Assembly (NCBI GenBank): GCA_963712595.1
Contig: CAVQIM010000003.1
Coordinates: 1-64,000 of the forward strand
From: VRUE01 sp963712595
GTDB taxonomy: Bacteria; Actinomycetota; Thermoleophilia; Solirubrobacterales; 70-9
Direction: 5' to 3'
DNA: 64,000 nt
Part shown: positions 57,120 to 64,000 of the stretch, in pieces
Numbering within the stretch: the stretch's first letter is position 1
Layout of the letters: every line of letters starts with the position of its first letter
Translations under genes and position numbers: made by a program
Notes under the pieces: generated by a model
The model's database searches: none
Seen by the model: only the letters and a program-made list of their open reading frames with translations
What the model was told of the DNA's origin: nothing

Positions 57120-57563
57120 TCAGAGGTGCTTGACGAAGAAGACGCGCTCGAAGCCGTCGTCGGTGCGGCGATCGGTCTGCTCATAGCCAAGCCGGGGATA
57201 GAGGGTGAGGTTCTCGGTCATGGCAGCGTGGGTATAGAGGCGCAGGGTCGGGGTGCCGGCCTCGCGGGCCACGGTCTCGGCGAAGGCAAGGAGGGCACGG
57301 CCGATGCCTTCGCCCTGCCGGTCCGGCTCGACAGCGACGTTCTCGAGCAGTAGGTGATCCGGTTCTCGGACCAGCACGACCAGGCCGACTACCCGATCAG
57401 CTTCGTCCGCAACGAATACGAGGTTCTGCGCGACCTTTTCCGCGTAGTCCTCTCGCATCGGACCCGGGCGCCCGCCTATCCGCTCGACGTAGTGCGCGTA
57501 AGCCCGTTGCACGAGCTCGTGGACGTCTTGCGCCTCATCGGGGGCCGCCGGCCGAATCCGCAT
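57120..57563 (-). CDS. GNAT-family N-acetyltransferase
   Basis: 147 residues. MRIRPAAPDEAQDVHELVQR at the start and the acetyl-CoA loop in LLLENVAVEPDRQGEGIGRA (Q/R-x-x-G-x-G/A form RQGEGIGRA) are standard. AGTPTLRLYTHAAMTENLTL with YPRLGYEQTDRR follows. Small GNATs of this type modify amines or protein N-termini; the substrate is unknown. It stands alone between rpmG and tRNA-Glu. Confidence 0.85.
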   Translation of the reverse strand: MRIRPAAPDEAQDVHELVQRAYAHYVERIGGRPGPMREDYAEKVAQNLVFVADEADRVVGLVVLVREPDHLLLENVAVEPDRQGEGIGRALLAFAETVAREAGTPTLRLYTHAAMTENLTLYPRLGYEQTDRRTDDGFERVFFVKHL

Positions 57564-57623
57564 CGGCCGAGTCTGGCAGGCACGGTCGGAGGTGGGGCAA
57601 ACACTGCCTCGAAAGCAACGGAA

Positions 57624-57719
57624 TGCGCCCGGAGAGAATCGAACTCTCGACCTCCGGCTTGAAAGACCGGCGCTCTTTGGGCCTCGTTAAAAGCCCGTTG
57701 ACCACTGAGCTACGGGCGC
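57624..57719 (-). tRNA. tRNA-Glu (anticodon TTC) with a 31-nt D-loop
   Basis: 96 nt. The acceptor GCGCCCG/CGGGCGC plus A, anticodon stem-loop CCGGT-CTTTCAA-GCCGG, 5-nt variable loop AGGTC and T-arm GAGAG-TTCGATT-CTCTC are all normal, giving anticodon TTC. The D-stem GCTC/GAGC encloses 31 nt instead of 8-11. The extra ~21 nt can form its own hairpin (GGGCTT/AGGCCC). It could be an active tRNA with an inserted hairpin, a precursor with a removable insert, or a pseudogene. Confidence 0.75.
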
Positions 57720-57751
57720 TCTCACTTCCTGCCCGGGAAAGTATGCCGGTC

Positions 57752-58894
57752 TCAGAGCCCGAACGTCTTGGCGATGATGTTGCGCTGGATCTCCGAGGTG
57801 CCGCCGTAGATGGTGGAGACCAGGGAGGTGCGGACGAGGCGCTCCATGTCGTACTCGGAGGCGTAGCCGTAGCCGCCCATCATCTGCATGCCGTCGAGGG
57901 CGGCGCGGCGGGCGACCTCGGTAACGAAGAGCTTCACCATCGAGGCCTCGCGGGGCAGCATCCGATCGGGGTCCTCGTCGGTGAGGCTGGCGACCCAGCG
58001 GGTCATCAAGCGGGCCGCCTCGATGTCGGTCGCCATGTCGGCGATCCGGTGCTGGAGGGACTGGAAGGAGCCGATCGGGCGGCCGAATTGCTCGCGTTCC
58101 TTGACGTAGACGATGATGTCGTCGAAGACGCGCTGAGCGATCCCCAGCATCGTCGCGGCGAGGATCAGGCGCTCGACGTTCAGCCCCGCCATCAGCTGTG
58201 TCCAAGCCTGGTCGACCTGACCGAGGACGGCGTCTGCCGGTACCTCGACGTCGGTGAAGTAGAGGTGGTTGGTGTCGCGGCCGCCCATGGTGTCGATCGG
58301 GACGACCTCGAGGCCATCGGCTTCGCGCGGGACCCAGATCATCGTCAGCCCGTCGTGCTTTGACGCAGAGCGGGTGGTACGACAGACGACCAGCACGTGG
58401 TCGGCTATGTGGGCGTTGGAGCAGAAGACCTTCTGGCCGTTGATGACGTAGTCGCCGTTGACGCTCTCGGCTGACGTCGTGAGGGCACCGATGTCGGAGC
58501 CGGCCTCGGGCTCGGTCATCGCGATTGCCTCGACGGCGCCCTCGGAGATCCCGCCGAGGATCTCCTGCTTCTGCTCCTCGGTACCGAAGCGCTGGGTGGC
58601 GCCGGCGACGATCAGCGTCGTCGCGTAGCCGCCGATCGGAGCCAGGGCGCGCGAGGTCTCCTCCATGAAGATGCAGGCGTCGAGCATCGTGCCCCCCGAG
58701 CCGCCGTACTCCTCGGGAATCGTCACCCCGAGCCAGCCGAGCTCGGCCATCTCCTTGTAGATGGTCGCGTTGTGGTGCTCGCGATAGCCGTCGGTCAGCC
58801 GCTCGCGCTGATCCGGCGTGCCGCACTCGTGGTCGCAGTAGCGCCGGATCGCGTCGACGAAGTCCTCCTGCTCGTCGGTCAGAGCGAAATCCAC
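57752..58894 (-). CDS. Acyl-CoA dehydrogenase
   Basis: 380 residues with the three-domain ACAD fold: helical N-terminus (FALTDEQEDFVDAIRRYCDH), FAD/acyl-CoA middle domain (AIAMTEPEAGSDIGALTTSA) and C-terminal helices ending YGGTSEIQRNIIAKTFGL. It would oxidise acyl-CoA at alpha-beta with transfer of electrons to ETF. The MCAD catalytic Glu (YEGT) is Gly here (YGGT), as in ACADs that use a Glu elsewhere, so the active base is not placed with certainty. It starts 103 bp from tRNA-Thr. Confidence 0.92.
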   Translation of the reverse strand: MDFALTDEQEDFVDAIRRYCDHECGTPDQRERLTDGYREHHNATIYKEMAELGWLGVTIPEEYGGSGGTMLDACIFMEETSRALAPIGGYATTLIVAGATQRFGTEEQKQEILGGISEGAVEAIAMTEPEAGSDIGALTTSAESVNGDYVINGQKVFCSNAHIADHVLVVCRTTRSASKHDGLTMIWVPREADGLEVVPIDTMGGRDTNHLYFTDVEVPADAVLGQVDQAWTQLMAGLNVERLILAATMLGIAQRVFDDIIVYVKEREQFGRPIGSFQSLQHRIADMATDIEAARLMTRWVASLTDEDPDRMLPREASMVKLFVTEVARRAALDGMQMMGGYGYASEYDMERLVRTSLVSTIYGGTSEIQRNIIAKTFGL

Positions 58895-58997
58895 TGCGCG
58901 GCAGCCTAACGGTCAAGCACGGCAGACTGCGTGCTCGCGGCGCCCCGGGTACCACCCTCTACGCGGGCATTCCATCGCCTGGCCGGCGCCGCTTCGA

Positions 58998-59070
<73 letters not shown>

Positions 59071-59129
59071 GGGTCGCTACCGCAGGGCCAAGGCTAGCCT
59101 AGACGCCGATTGGGAGGCCCGCGCTTTTC

Positions 59130-59915
59130 CTAACCGCGCACTCCACAGCTGCGGGTCAGTTTCGAGCTCAGCTTTTTGCCGCCCGCGAAGCCGAAAGATG
59201 CCTTGGCGAAGGTGAAGGTCGCACCCGGGAAGCCCTTCGGAGCCGGGCAGCCGGCAGAGGCGTAGCTGCGCGGCTGGCCGTGAAAACGAAAGCGCCGCTG
59301 CAGCTTCAGCGAGACTCCGCTGATGTAGCCCCACTGCGCGGCGACACGCGGCAGATGGGCGACCAGGCTGACTCCGAAGGTGCCCTTGCGGTGGTATTGC
59401 AGCTCGAAGGGCAGCGTGACCGAGGTCGGCAGCGGTTCGGTTCCGTAGATGTGGGCGAAGATCACCGGCTTGCCGTTCATGCGGCCGTTGAAGGCGACGA
59501 TCTCGCCGTTAGAGGGATAGGGGGACTGTTCGGGCAGGGAGACGTTGGCCTTGAAGGCGCCGGTGCCGACGACCGCGCCGGGACATGCTTCGCGCGCTTC
59601 CGGAGTCGAGGCTGGCTGGATGTCGTCGAGGCGGCACGAGGGCAGGCCGCGCTGGTCGATGATGCCGTTGCGGTTGATCGAGAGCGAGACGGTGCGCAGC
59701 TGGGGAGGATCGCTGCGGTCGGTCGTGCTGATGTCAGCCGAGATCGATACCGACACCGGGGCGGAACCGGTCCTGGGCAGCTTGTGCGGGGAGATCTCCC
59801 CGCCGACCGCGACCCTCAGGTTGCCCTTCTGGGTGATCTCCGCCCTGGCCAGCCCAGCCAGAGCGAGGCAAAGCAGGGCGACCGTGACCGTGACCTTCCT
59901 CGTTGCACCGCGCAT
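59130..59915 (-). CDS. Secreted protein of unknown function
   Basis: 261 residues from ATG 59915, which has GAGGGGG upstream. A signal peptide (VTVTVALLCLALAGLARAEI) leads to a beta-rich, Cys-poor domain (LRVAVGGEISPHKLPRTGSA, FNGRMNGKPVIFAHIYGT) ending in GGKKLSSKLTRSCGV. The frame is open further upstream but overlaps the next gene. Similar secreted proteins are common in this lineage; I do not know a function. It is 11 bp after the gene at 59927-60418 on the same strand. Confidence 0.72.
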   Translation of the reverse strand: MRGATRKVTVTVALLCLALAGLARAEITQKGNLRVAVGGEISPHKLPRTGSAPVSVSISADISTTDRSDPPQLRTVSLSINRNGIIDQRGLPSCRLDDIQPASTPEAREACPGAVVGTGAFKANVSLPEQSPYPSNGEIVAFNGRMNGKPVIFAHIYGTEPLPTSVTLPFELQYHRKGTFGVSLVAHLPRVAAQWGYISGVSLKLQRRFRFHGQPRSYASAGCPAPKGFPGATFTFAKASFGFAGGKKLSSKLTRSCGVRG

Positions 59916-59926
59916 CGGTAGCCCCC

Positions 59927-60418
59927 TCAGCCTGTGTACTTCGAGGGTTCGAAGCGGCAGTACTTGAAGTTGAAGGGCAGAACCTGGTTGTTGGCCTGCG
60001 TGGCGTTGTGGGTGAGGCGGATCACCATCGCCTGCGCTCCCGGCTTGTCGTTGGCCTTGAGCTTGTTGGCGGTTTGCTGGAAGAGATCGGCCTCGGTGCC
60101 GACCATTTTCAGCCACTTCGCCAGCTTGGTTTCATCGGCGGGCGGCTGGGGAACTCCCTTCAGCTGCGTGATCGTCTTGCGCAGAGCCGTGGACGCACGG
60201 GAGAATTTCCCGGCCGCGACCTTGAGCTTGCCGGACTTGAACTCGGAGCTGACTCCCTTGAGGATTTTTTCGTTGGCCTGCGAGTTGACCTTGCAGATCG
60301 GCTCGACGGCTTCTTTGTAGCTTTCCCGCGTGACTTCGGTCGCCTGCGCGAGCGGCACGGCCAGCACGGCCAGAGCCAAGGTCAGGGCGCCCAGGGCGCC
60401 GAAGCTCTTCTTCCCCAC
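59927..60418 (-). CDS. Secreted helical protein of unknown function
   Basis: 163 residues from GTG 60418. GGGAGG lies six bases before this codon, which fixes the start better than ATGs further upstream. A signal peptide (GALGALTLALAVLAVPLAQA) leads to a lysine-rich helical region (SYKEAVEPICKVNSQANEKI ... FNFKYCRFEPSKYTG) with two cysteines that may pair. It is upstream of the gene at 59130-59915, likely as an operon. Function unknown. Confidence 0.7.
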   Translation of the reverse strand: MGKKSFGALGALTLALAVLAVPLAQATEVTRESYKEAVEPICKVNSQANEKILKGVSSEFKSGKLKVAAGKFSRASTALRKTITQLKGVPQPPADETKLAKWLKMVGTEADLFQQTANKLKANDKPGAQAMVIRLTHNATQANNQVLPFNFKYCRFEPSKYTG

Positions 60419-60594
60419 CACATACCTCCCTCTCGTTCCCATCTTCTCGAGCATCCCATCTTCCCAAACACAGCCGGGTCCCTAGAGACTCGGCACTCTA
60501 GCGGAGGGGAAACGCCCCCAAGCCCCGCTGCAGCCACGACTTTAGGAAACGCGGCGGGGAATGAATGTTGTTGGACGATTACGGCCCTGCAAAG

Positions 60595-60683
60595 CGGAGG
60601 GGGTGGGATTCGAACCCACGAGCCGCCTTACGACGGCCAACGGTTTTCGAGACCGCCCCGTTCAACCACTCCGGCACCCCTCC
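60595..60683 (-). tRNA. tRNA-Ser (anticodon CGA)
   Basis: 89 nt with a long variable arm, as expected for serine. Acceptor GGAGGGG/CCCCTCC plus G, anticodon loop CTCGAAA, T-arm GTGGG-TTCGAAT-CCCAC. CCA is not encoded. Confidence 0.95.
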
Positions 60684-60763
60684 GGGCAGGATCGGGGGCT
60701 GATTCTACGGTTGGGCGAGAGCGGCGGAGGGCCGGGTGCGTCTCAGAGCTCAAGGGAGCTGTC

Positions 60764-62716
60764 GTGCTGCCGATGCTGATTGGCATGCAGAGCAACGAGC
60801 AAACGTCACTGGGCCGCTTCTTCGACCGCCATCCGCTGCTGCTGCGCTCGCTTGCGGTCGTAGCGCTGCTGTGGGGAGCCGGCTACCTCGCCTGGCGGAT
60901 CGGCTGGAGCGGCGAAGGCGCCAGCCCCATTGCCTTCGCGATGCTGCTCGTGACCGAGGTCTACGGGCTCTGGGCGTTGGGCACGCTGGCATGGTTCTCG
61001 TGGTCGCGGTCGGCGGTTGCGCGGCCGGCGACGACCCCGGGGCGCTCGGTCGACGTCTACGTCTGCACCTACGACGAGCCGATCGAGGTGGTGGCGGCGA
61101 CGCTGGCGGGATGCCGGGCCCTGACCTATCCGCACACGACGTACGTGCTCGACGATGGGCGGCGGCCGGAGATGGAGGAGCTGGCGCGGCTGGCGGGAGC
61201 CCGGTATCTGACCCGGACCGACAACTCCCACGCCAAGGCGGGCAACATCAACGCGGCGCTGCCGCGCACGACGGGCGAGCTGGTGCTGATGCTCGACGCC
61301 GACCACGTACCGATGCCGGACGCGCTCGACGCGATGGTCGGCTACTTCGACGACGAGCGCATGGGCCTGGTGCAGAGCCCGCACGACTTCTTCAACCACG
61401 ACTCGGTCCAGCACTACGTCGTCGGCCGTCACGAGCAGTCGCTCTTCTACCGGGTGGTCTGCCCGGGCAAGGATCGCCACGGCGCCGCCTACTGGTGCGG
61501 CTCGGCGGCATTGATCCGGCGCCAGGCGCTGCTGGATATCGGCGGCGTCGCCACCGAGACGATCGCCGAGGACTTTCACACCACGATCCGTCTGCAGCGC
61601 TACGGCTGGCGCAGCCGCTACCACGACGAGGTGCTGGTGCAAGGGCTGGCGCCGCACGACCTCGACGGCTATCTGCTGCAGCGCGACCGCTGGGCCCGCG
61701 GCAACCTGGCCGTCTTCACGCTTCCGGAGTCGCCACTGAGGGCGCGGGAGCTGCGCCCCTTGCAGCGCCTCTCCTACTTCGCCAGCCTCGCCGCCTATCT
61801 GGCGCCGCCGATGCGCCTGCTCCTGCTCGCCACCCTGGGCCTGGTGCTGTGGACGGGAGAGCTGCCGATGAAGATCAGCGTGCCGGCGCTGGCGGCGCTC
61901 TGGCTGCCCTACCTGACGCTCAACCTCGGCGCCGGAGCGGCTCTGGCGCGCGGATACATGCGAATCGGCGAGACCGCCCACTACGAGCTGCTGACGATGG
62001 AGATCTTCACGCGAGCCCTGCGCTGCGCCGTTCTGCCCGGCCACACGGCCTTCAAGGTGACGCCCAAGCAGGGCACGGGCGGCGGCGGCCTTGGCGCCGT
62101 CGGCAAATTGCATCTCGTTCTCGCCTGCGCCGTGCTGCTGGGCGCCGGGACCGTGCTGCGCCTGCTCGACCTTGCCGGCGTGGGCCCGTTGCCCGACCTT
62201 CCCGGAGTCGCAGCGGTGGTCGTCCCGCTGCTTGGCCTGATCGAGATGCGGCGGATCCTTCGCACGCTGCTCGCGGTGGGACGCCGTCAGCAGCGGCGGC
62301 TCATCTACCGCTTCGAGGGCGACGCGCCCGCCCAGTGCTACTCCGAGGAGGGCCACGTCGCGGGGCGCCTCGTCGACGCCAGCGCCGCCGGCGTCGGGTT
62401 GGTGCTCGAGGCGCCGCTGGAGGTTGGAACGCGCTCGGCGGTCCTGCTCGAGCTGCAGGATGCGGCGGGGGATCCGCACGAGGTCGCGGCCCAGGTCGAG
62501 GTTCGCTCCTGCCGCGAGCAGGACGGGCGCCACCTGGTCGGGGCGACGATCTCCGAGATCGACCCGGCCTCGCGCATGCGCTTGATGGAGTGGTGCTACG
62601 TGGTCTGCAGCCACGAGCGGCTACGCGGCCGGCGGCCGGCGGCCGCGCCGCTCCGCGACGCCGACGCGATCGTGCTGCCGTTGCCGACACAGATCCCACA
62701 GACAGCCGTCGCTTGA
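60764..62716 (+). CDS. Cellulose-synthase-like glycosyltransferase with PilZ domain
   Basis: 650 residues from GTG 60764, which has GGGAG five bases upstream. Two N-terminal membrane helices, a GT2 domain (VYVCTYDEPIEVV, DDG, LMLDADHVP, TETIAEDFHTT, QRDRWARGN as Q-x-x-R-W), four or more membrane helices and a C-terminal PilZ domain (RRQQRR then DASAAG, the RxxxR and DxSxxG c-di-GMP motifs). This is the BcsA layout: a processive beta-glucan synthase/exporter switched on by c-di-GMP. No bcsB or other partners are adjacent, so the product is unknown. The frame open upstream crosses tRNA-Ser and is not used. Confidence 0.88.
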   Translation: MLPMLIGMQSNEQTSLGRFFDRHPLLLRSLAVVALLWGAGYLAWRIGWSGEGASPIAFAMLLVTEVYGLWALGTLAWFSWSRSAVARPATTPGRSVDVYVCTYDEPIEVVAATLAGCRALTYPHTTYVLDDGRRPEMEELARLAGARYLTRTDNSHAKAGNINAALPRTTGELVLMLDADHVPMPDALDAMVGYFDDERMGLVQSPHDFFNHDSVQHYVVGRHEQSLFYRVVCPGKDRHGAAYWCGSAALIRRQALLDIGGVATETIAEDFHTTIRLQRYGWRSRYHDEVLVQGLAPHDLDGYLLQRDRWARGNLAVFTLPESPLRARELRPLQRLSYFASLAAYLAPPMRLLLLATLGLVLWTGELPMKISVPALAALWLPYLTLNLGAGAALARGYMRIGETAHYELLTMEIFTRALRCAVLPGHTAFKVTPKQGTGGGGLGAVGKLHLVLACAVLLGAGTVLRLLDLAGVGPLPDLPGVAAVVVPLLGLIEMRRILRTLLAVGRRQQRRLIYRFEGDAPAQCYSEEGHVAGRLVDASAAGVGLVLEAPLEVGTRSAVLLELQDAAGDPHEVAAQVEVRSCREQDGRHLVGATISEIDPASRMRLMEWCYVVCSHERLRGRRPAAAPLRDADAIVLPLPTQIPQTAVA

Positions 62717-62724
62717 GCTCCGCC

Positions 62725-62825
62725 CTGCCGTCGCTGGGGCAAGCATGGCAAGGACGCAGGGAGCGCAGCGTGCTCTGCACGTAAGCGACCGAGGACGCCG
62801 CCAGGCGCTGCCCCAGCGACGGCAG
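62725..62825. repeat. PAL-62.8: nested palindrome between glycosyltransferase and tRNA-Ser
   Basis: Arms 62725-62741 and 62809-62825 are perfect 17-bp inverted repeats; the right arm touches the tRNA discriminator base at 62826. The core blocks 62747-62765 and 62784-62799 match PAL-19.7. The tip hairpin between them is CGTGC-tct-GCACG, different in sequence but in the same place as the tip in PAL-19.7. It lies between convergent transcripts. Confidence 0.9.
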
Positions 62826-62915
62826 CGGAGAGGGTGGGATTCGAACCCACGAGGCGGGTTAACCCCGCCCACGCGATTTCCAGTCGCGCTCCTTAAGCCA
62901 CTCGGACACCTCTCC
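62826..62915 (-). tRNA. tRNA-Ser (anticodon GGA)
   Basis: 90 nt with a long variable arm. Acceptor GGAGAGG/CCTCTCC plus G, anticodon CGCGA-CTGGAAA-TCGCG, T-arm GTGGG-TTCGAAT-CCCAC. CCA is not encoded. PAL-62.8 begins right after its 3' end. Confidence 0.95.
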
Positions 62916-62935
62916 GGGAGATCAAGGGTATTGAC

Positions 62936-63385
62936 TCAGCGGCGCGCGGCGAAGAAGTCCGTGAGCAAGGCGGCGCACTCCCGCTCGAGCACTGCGGCGG
63001 TAACCGAGGGGCGGTGGTTGAGGGCGGGCTCGCCGAGCACGTCGAGGACGCTGCCGGCGGCGCCGGCCTTTGGATCGGGAGCGCCGTAGACGACCTCGGG
63101 GATGCGGGCGAGGACGATCGCGCCGGCGCACATAGCGCAGGGCTCGAGCGTGACGTAGAGCGTGGTGTTGGCAAGGCGCCAGCCGCCGAGCGCCCCTGCG
63201 GCGGCGCGGATTACGAGGATCTCGGCGTGCGCCGTGGGGTCGGCCCTGAGCTCGCGCTCGTTGCCGGCAGCGGCGAGAGGCTCGCCGTCACGGGCGATGA
63301 CGGCACCGATGGGCACGTCGCCGTGAGCTTCGGCCTCACGGGCTTGCTCGATCGCCAGGGCCATCAGCCGCTCGTGCGCGGACAT
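62936..63385 (-). CDS. tadA: tRNA-adenosine(34) deaminase
   Basis: 149 residues from ATG 63385, matching the common MSAHERLM start. Zinc-binding HAE (His53-Glu55) and PCAMC (Cys83, Cys86) define the active site; Glu55 is the proton shuttle. GDVPIGAVIARDGEPLA and ARIPEVVYGAPDPKAGAAGS fit TadA rather than general cytidine deaminases. It converts A34 of tRNA-Arg(ACG) to inosine. ATG 63403 is an alternative start. It is divergent from the protease gene. Confidence 0.9.
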   Translation of the reverse strand: MSAHERLMALAIEQAREAEAHGDVPIGAVIARDGEPLAAAGNERELRADPTAHAEILVIRAAAGALGGWRLANTTLYVTLEPCAMCAGAIVLARIPEVVYGAPDPKAGAAGSVLDVLGEPALNHRPSVTAAVLERECAALLTDFFAARR

Positions 63386-63497
63386 CGCTGCTTCGCCAGT
63401 CATGCATCCGGGAGTATGTGGCACCAACACTTCACCGGCGGGCCGGTGTTAGGGGAGAGCTCGCTCGGTTGCAGGGATTACGCGAGCGTAGAGCCAG

Positions 63498-64000
63498 ATG
63501 AACCGACGCCTTCCGACCGCCGCCGCCGCGACCCTGCTCGCGGCGCTATTGCCGAGCGCCGCAACGGCGGGGACGGCGACGGACACCGCTTTGCCGCACG
63601 GATTCGTGGCGCGCCAGGTCGTGGTCAAGCTCGACGGACGCGGCCCGACGCGAACCCTTGGCCTGCCGCCGCAGGTCAGCCCGCTACGGGTTGCCGCGCG
63701 ACTGCGCCGGAACCCGAATGTCGCCTATGCGGCGCCTAATTACCTCGCCACGGCATCGGTCGAGGCCCCGGCGCCCGAACGGGAAATCCCCGACGACCCG
63801 GGGCCGATCTCCGGCCCGCCCGGCCCGCCGGGAGGGTGGGTGACGAAGCAGTGGAACTTCCTGCCGTGGGAAGGCACGGCTACCCCGCTGCTGCCGATCT
63901 CCGCCGGTGGCATCGACGCCGTCACCGCCTGGGGGAACCTGGCCGCGAGCGGGCACCCGGGTGCCGAAGGCATCACCGTGGCGGTGCTCGACACGGGGAT
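63498..64000 (+). CDS. Secreted subtilisin-like serine protease (S8), cut by the right edge
   Basis: The first 167 residues are visible. A signal peptide (about 1-24, AAAATLLAALLPSAATAG) and a propeptide-like segment (FVARQVVVKLDGRG ... NPNVAYAAPNY, the inhibitor I9 pattern) lead to the catalytic domain with Asp165 in VAVLDTGI. His and Ser motifs lie outside the window. A Pro-rich stretch (DDPGPISGPPGPPGG) precedes the mature enzyme. The start ATG is at 63498, divergent from tadA. Confidence 0.85.
   Translation, partial: MNRRLPTAAAATLLAALLPSAATAGTATDTALPHGFVARQVVVKLDGRGPTRTLGLPPQVSPLRVAARLRRNPNVAYAAPNYLATASVEAPAPEREIPDDPGPISGPPGPPGGWVTKQWNFLPWEGTATPLLPISAGGIDAVTAWGNLAASGHPGAEGITVAVLDTG

Noticed and set aside
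57624..57719. Possible tRNA-Sec because of the unusual length
   Set aside because: The anticodon loop CTTTCAA gives TTC, the acceptor stem is 7 bp and the variable loop is 5 nt. The extra bases are in the D-loop, not in a long variable arm.
57752..58894. Acyl-CoA dehydrogenase as a broken enzyme because the MCAD-type catalytic Glu is Gly
   Set aside because: Many functional family members have YGGT and use a glutamate elsewhere; the rest of the protein is intact.
58936..58992. 8-bp inverted repeat GCGGCGCC/GGCGCCGC between the acyl-CoA dehydrogenase gene and tRNA-Thr
   Set aside because: Too short and widely spaced for this GC content; no shared core with the other elements.

Overview
The window is high-GC DNA from an actinobacterium, most likely class Thermoleophilia (Solirubrobacterales-like). 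I infer this from gene content and order, the secreted NHL/InlB-repeat and 'NSV'-repeat proteins, the actinobacterial-type SecE and the frequent GTG starts. No 16S or other lineage marker is present, so this is inference.

Layout. (1) 1-17.5 kb is a mixed flank: a secreted NHL-repeat protein running off the left edge (with a recent 852-bp in-frame tandem duplication), a GNAT, tRNA-Pro, a DsbA-like protein, a small HTH-like protein, an acyl-CoA ligase, two convergent patatins, a PBP4-type carboxypeptidase, a membrane protein, surE-ligA and truA. (2) 17.6-56.9 kb is an almost unbroken translation/transcription supercluster on the minus strand. Read in the direction of transcription it is rpmG-secE-nusG-rplKA-rplJL-rpoBC, then a 3.4-kb accessory patch, the plus-strand pair rpsL-rpsG, then fusA-tuf-rpsJ-(S10 operon)-(spc operon)-secY-adk-map-[penicillin-acylase-like gene]-rpmJ-rpsM-rpsK-rpsD-rpoA-rplQ. 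Most neighbours overlap by 1, 4 or 8 nt, implying translational coupling. infA is not at its usual place between map and rpmJ. (3) 57-64 kb is a second mixed flank: a GNAT, an acyl-CoA dehydrogenase, four tRNAs (one a tRNA-Glu with a very large D-loop), two secreted proteins, a cellulose-synthase-like glycosyltransferase with a PilZ domain, tadA, and the start of a subtilase.

The most unusual content is a set of nested palindromic elements. At least ten lie between genes (named here PAL-17.5, 19.7, 20.9, 33.2, 36.6, 41.9, 42.7, 44.2, 45.3, 62.8). Most have long, perfect inverted-repeat arms whose sequence is different at every locus, around an inner core. The cores fall into sequence families shared between distant loci: 17.5 with 41.9, 42.7 with 44.2, and 19.7 with 62.8. 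In each pair, paired positions change together. In four cases the outer arm starts exactly on the last base of a stop codon, and in one it abuts a tRNA 3' end. A related design occurs inside coding sequence: rplJ, rpsQ and rpsE each contain an in-frame 72-81 nt palindromic insert with the same termini, giving the same peptide ends (AGP..., ...STPPA) in three unrelated ribosomal proteins. This resembles the Rickettsia palindromic elements in concept, but I know of no description in this lineage.

Coordinates of small genes (rpmJ, rpmD, rpmG) and revised starts were worked out by hand from the sequence. Functional calls rest on motif recognition, without database searches.
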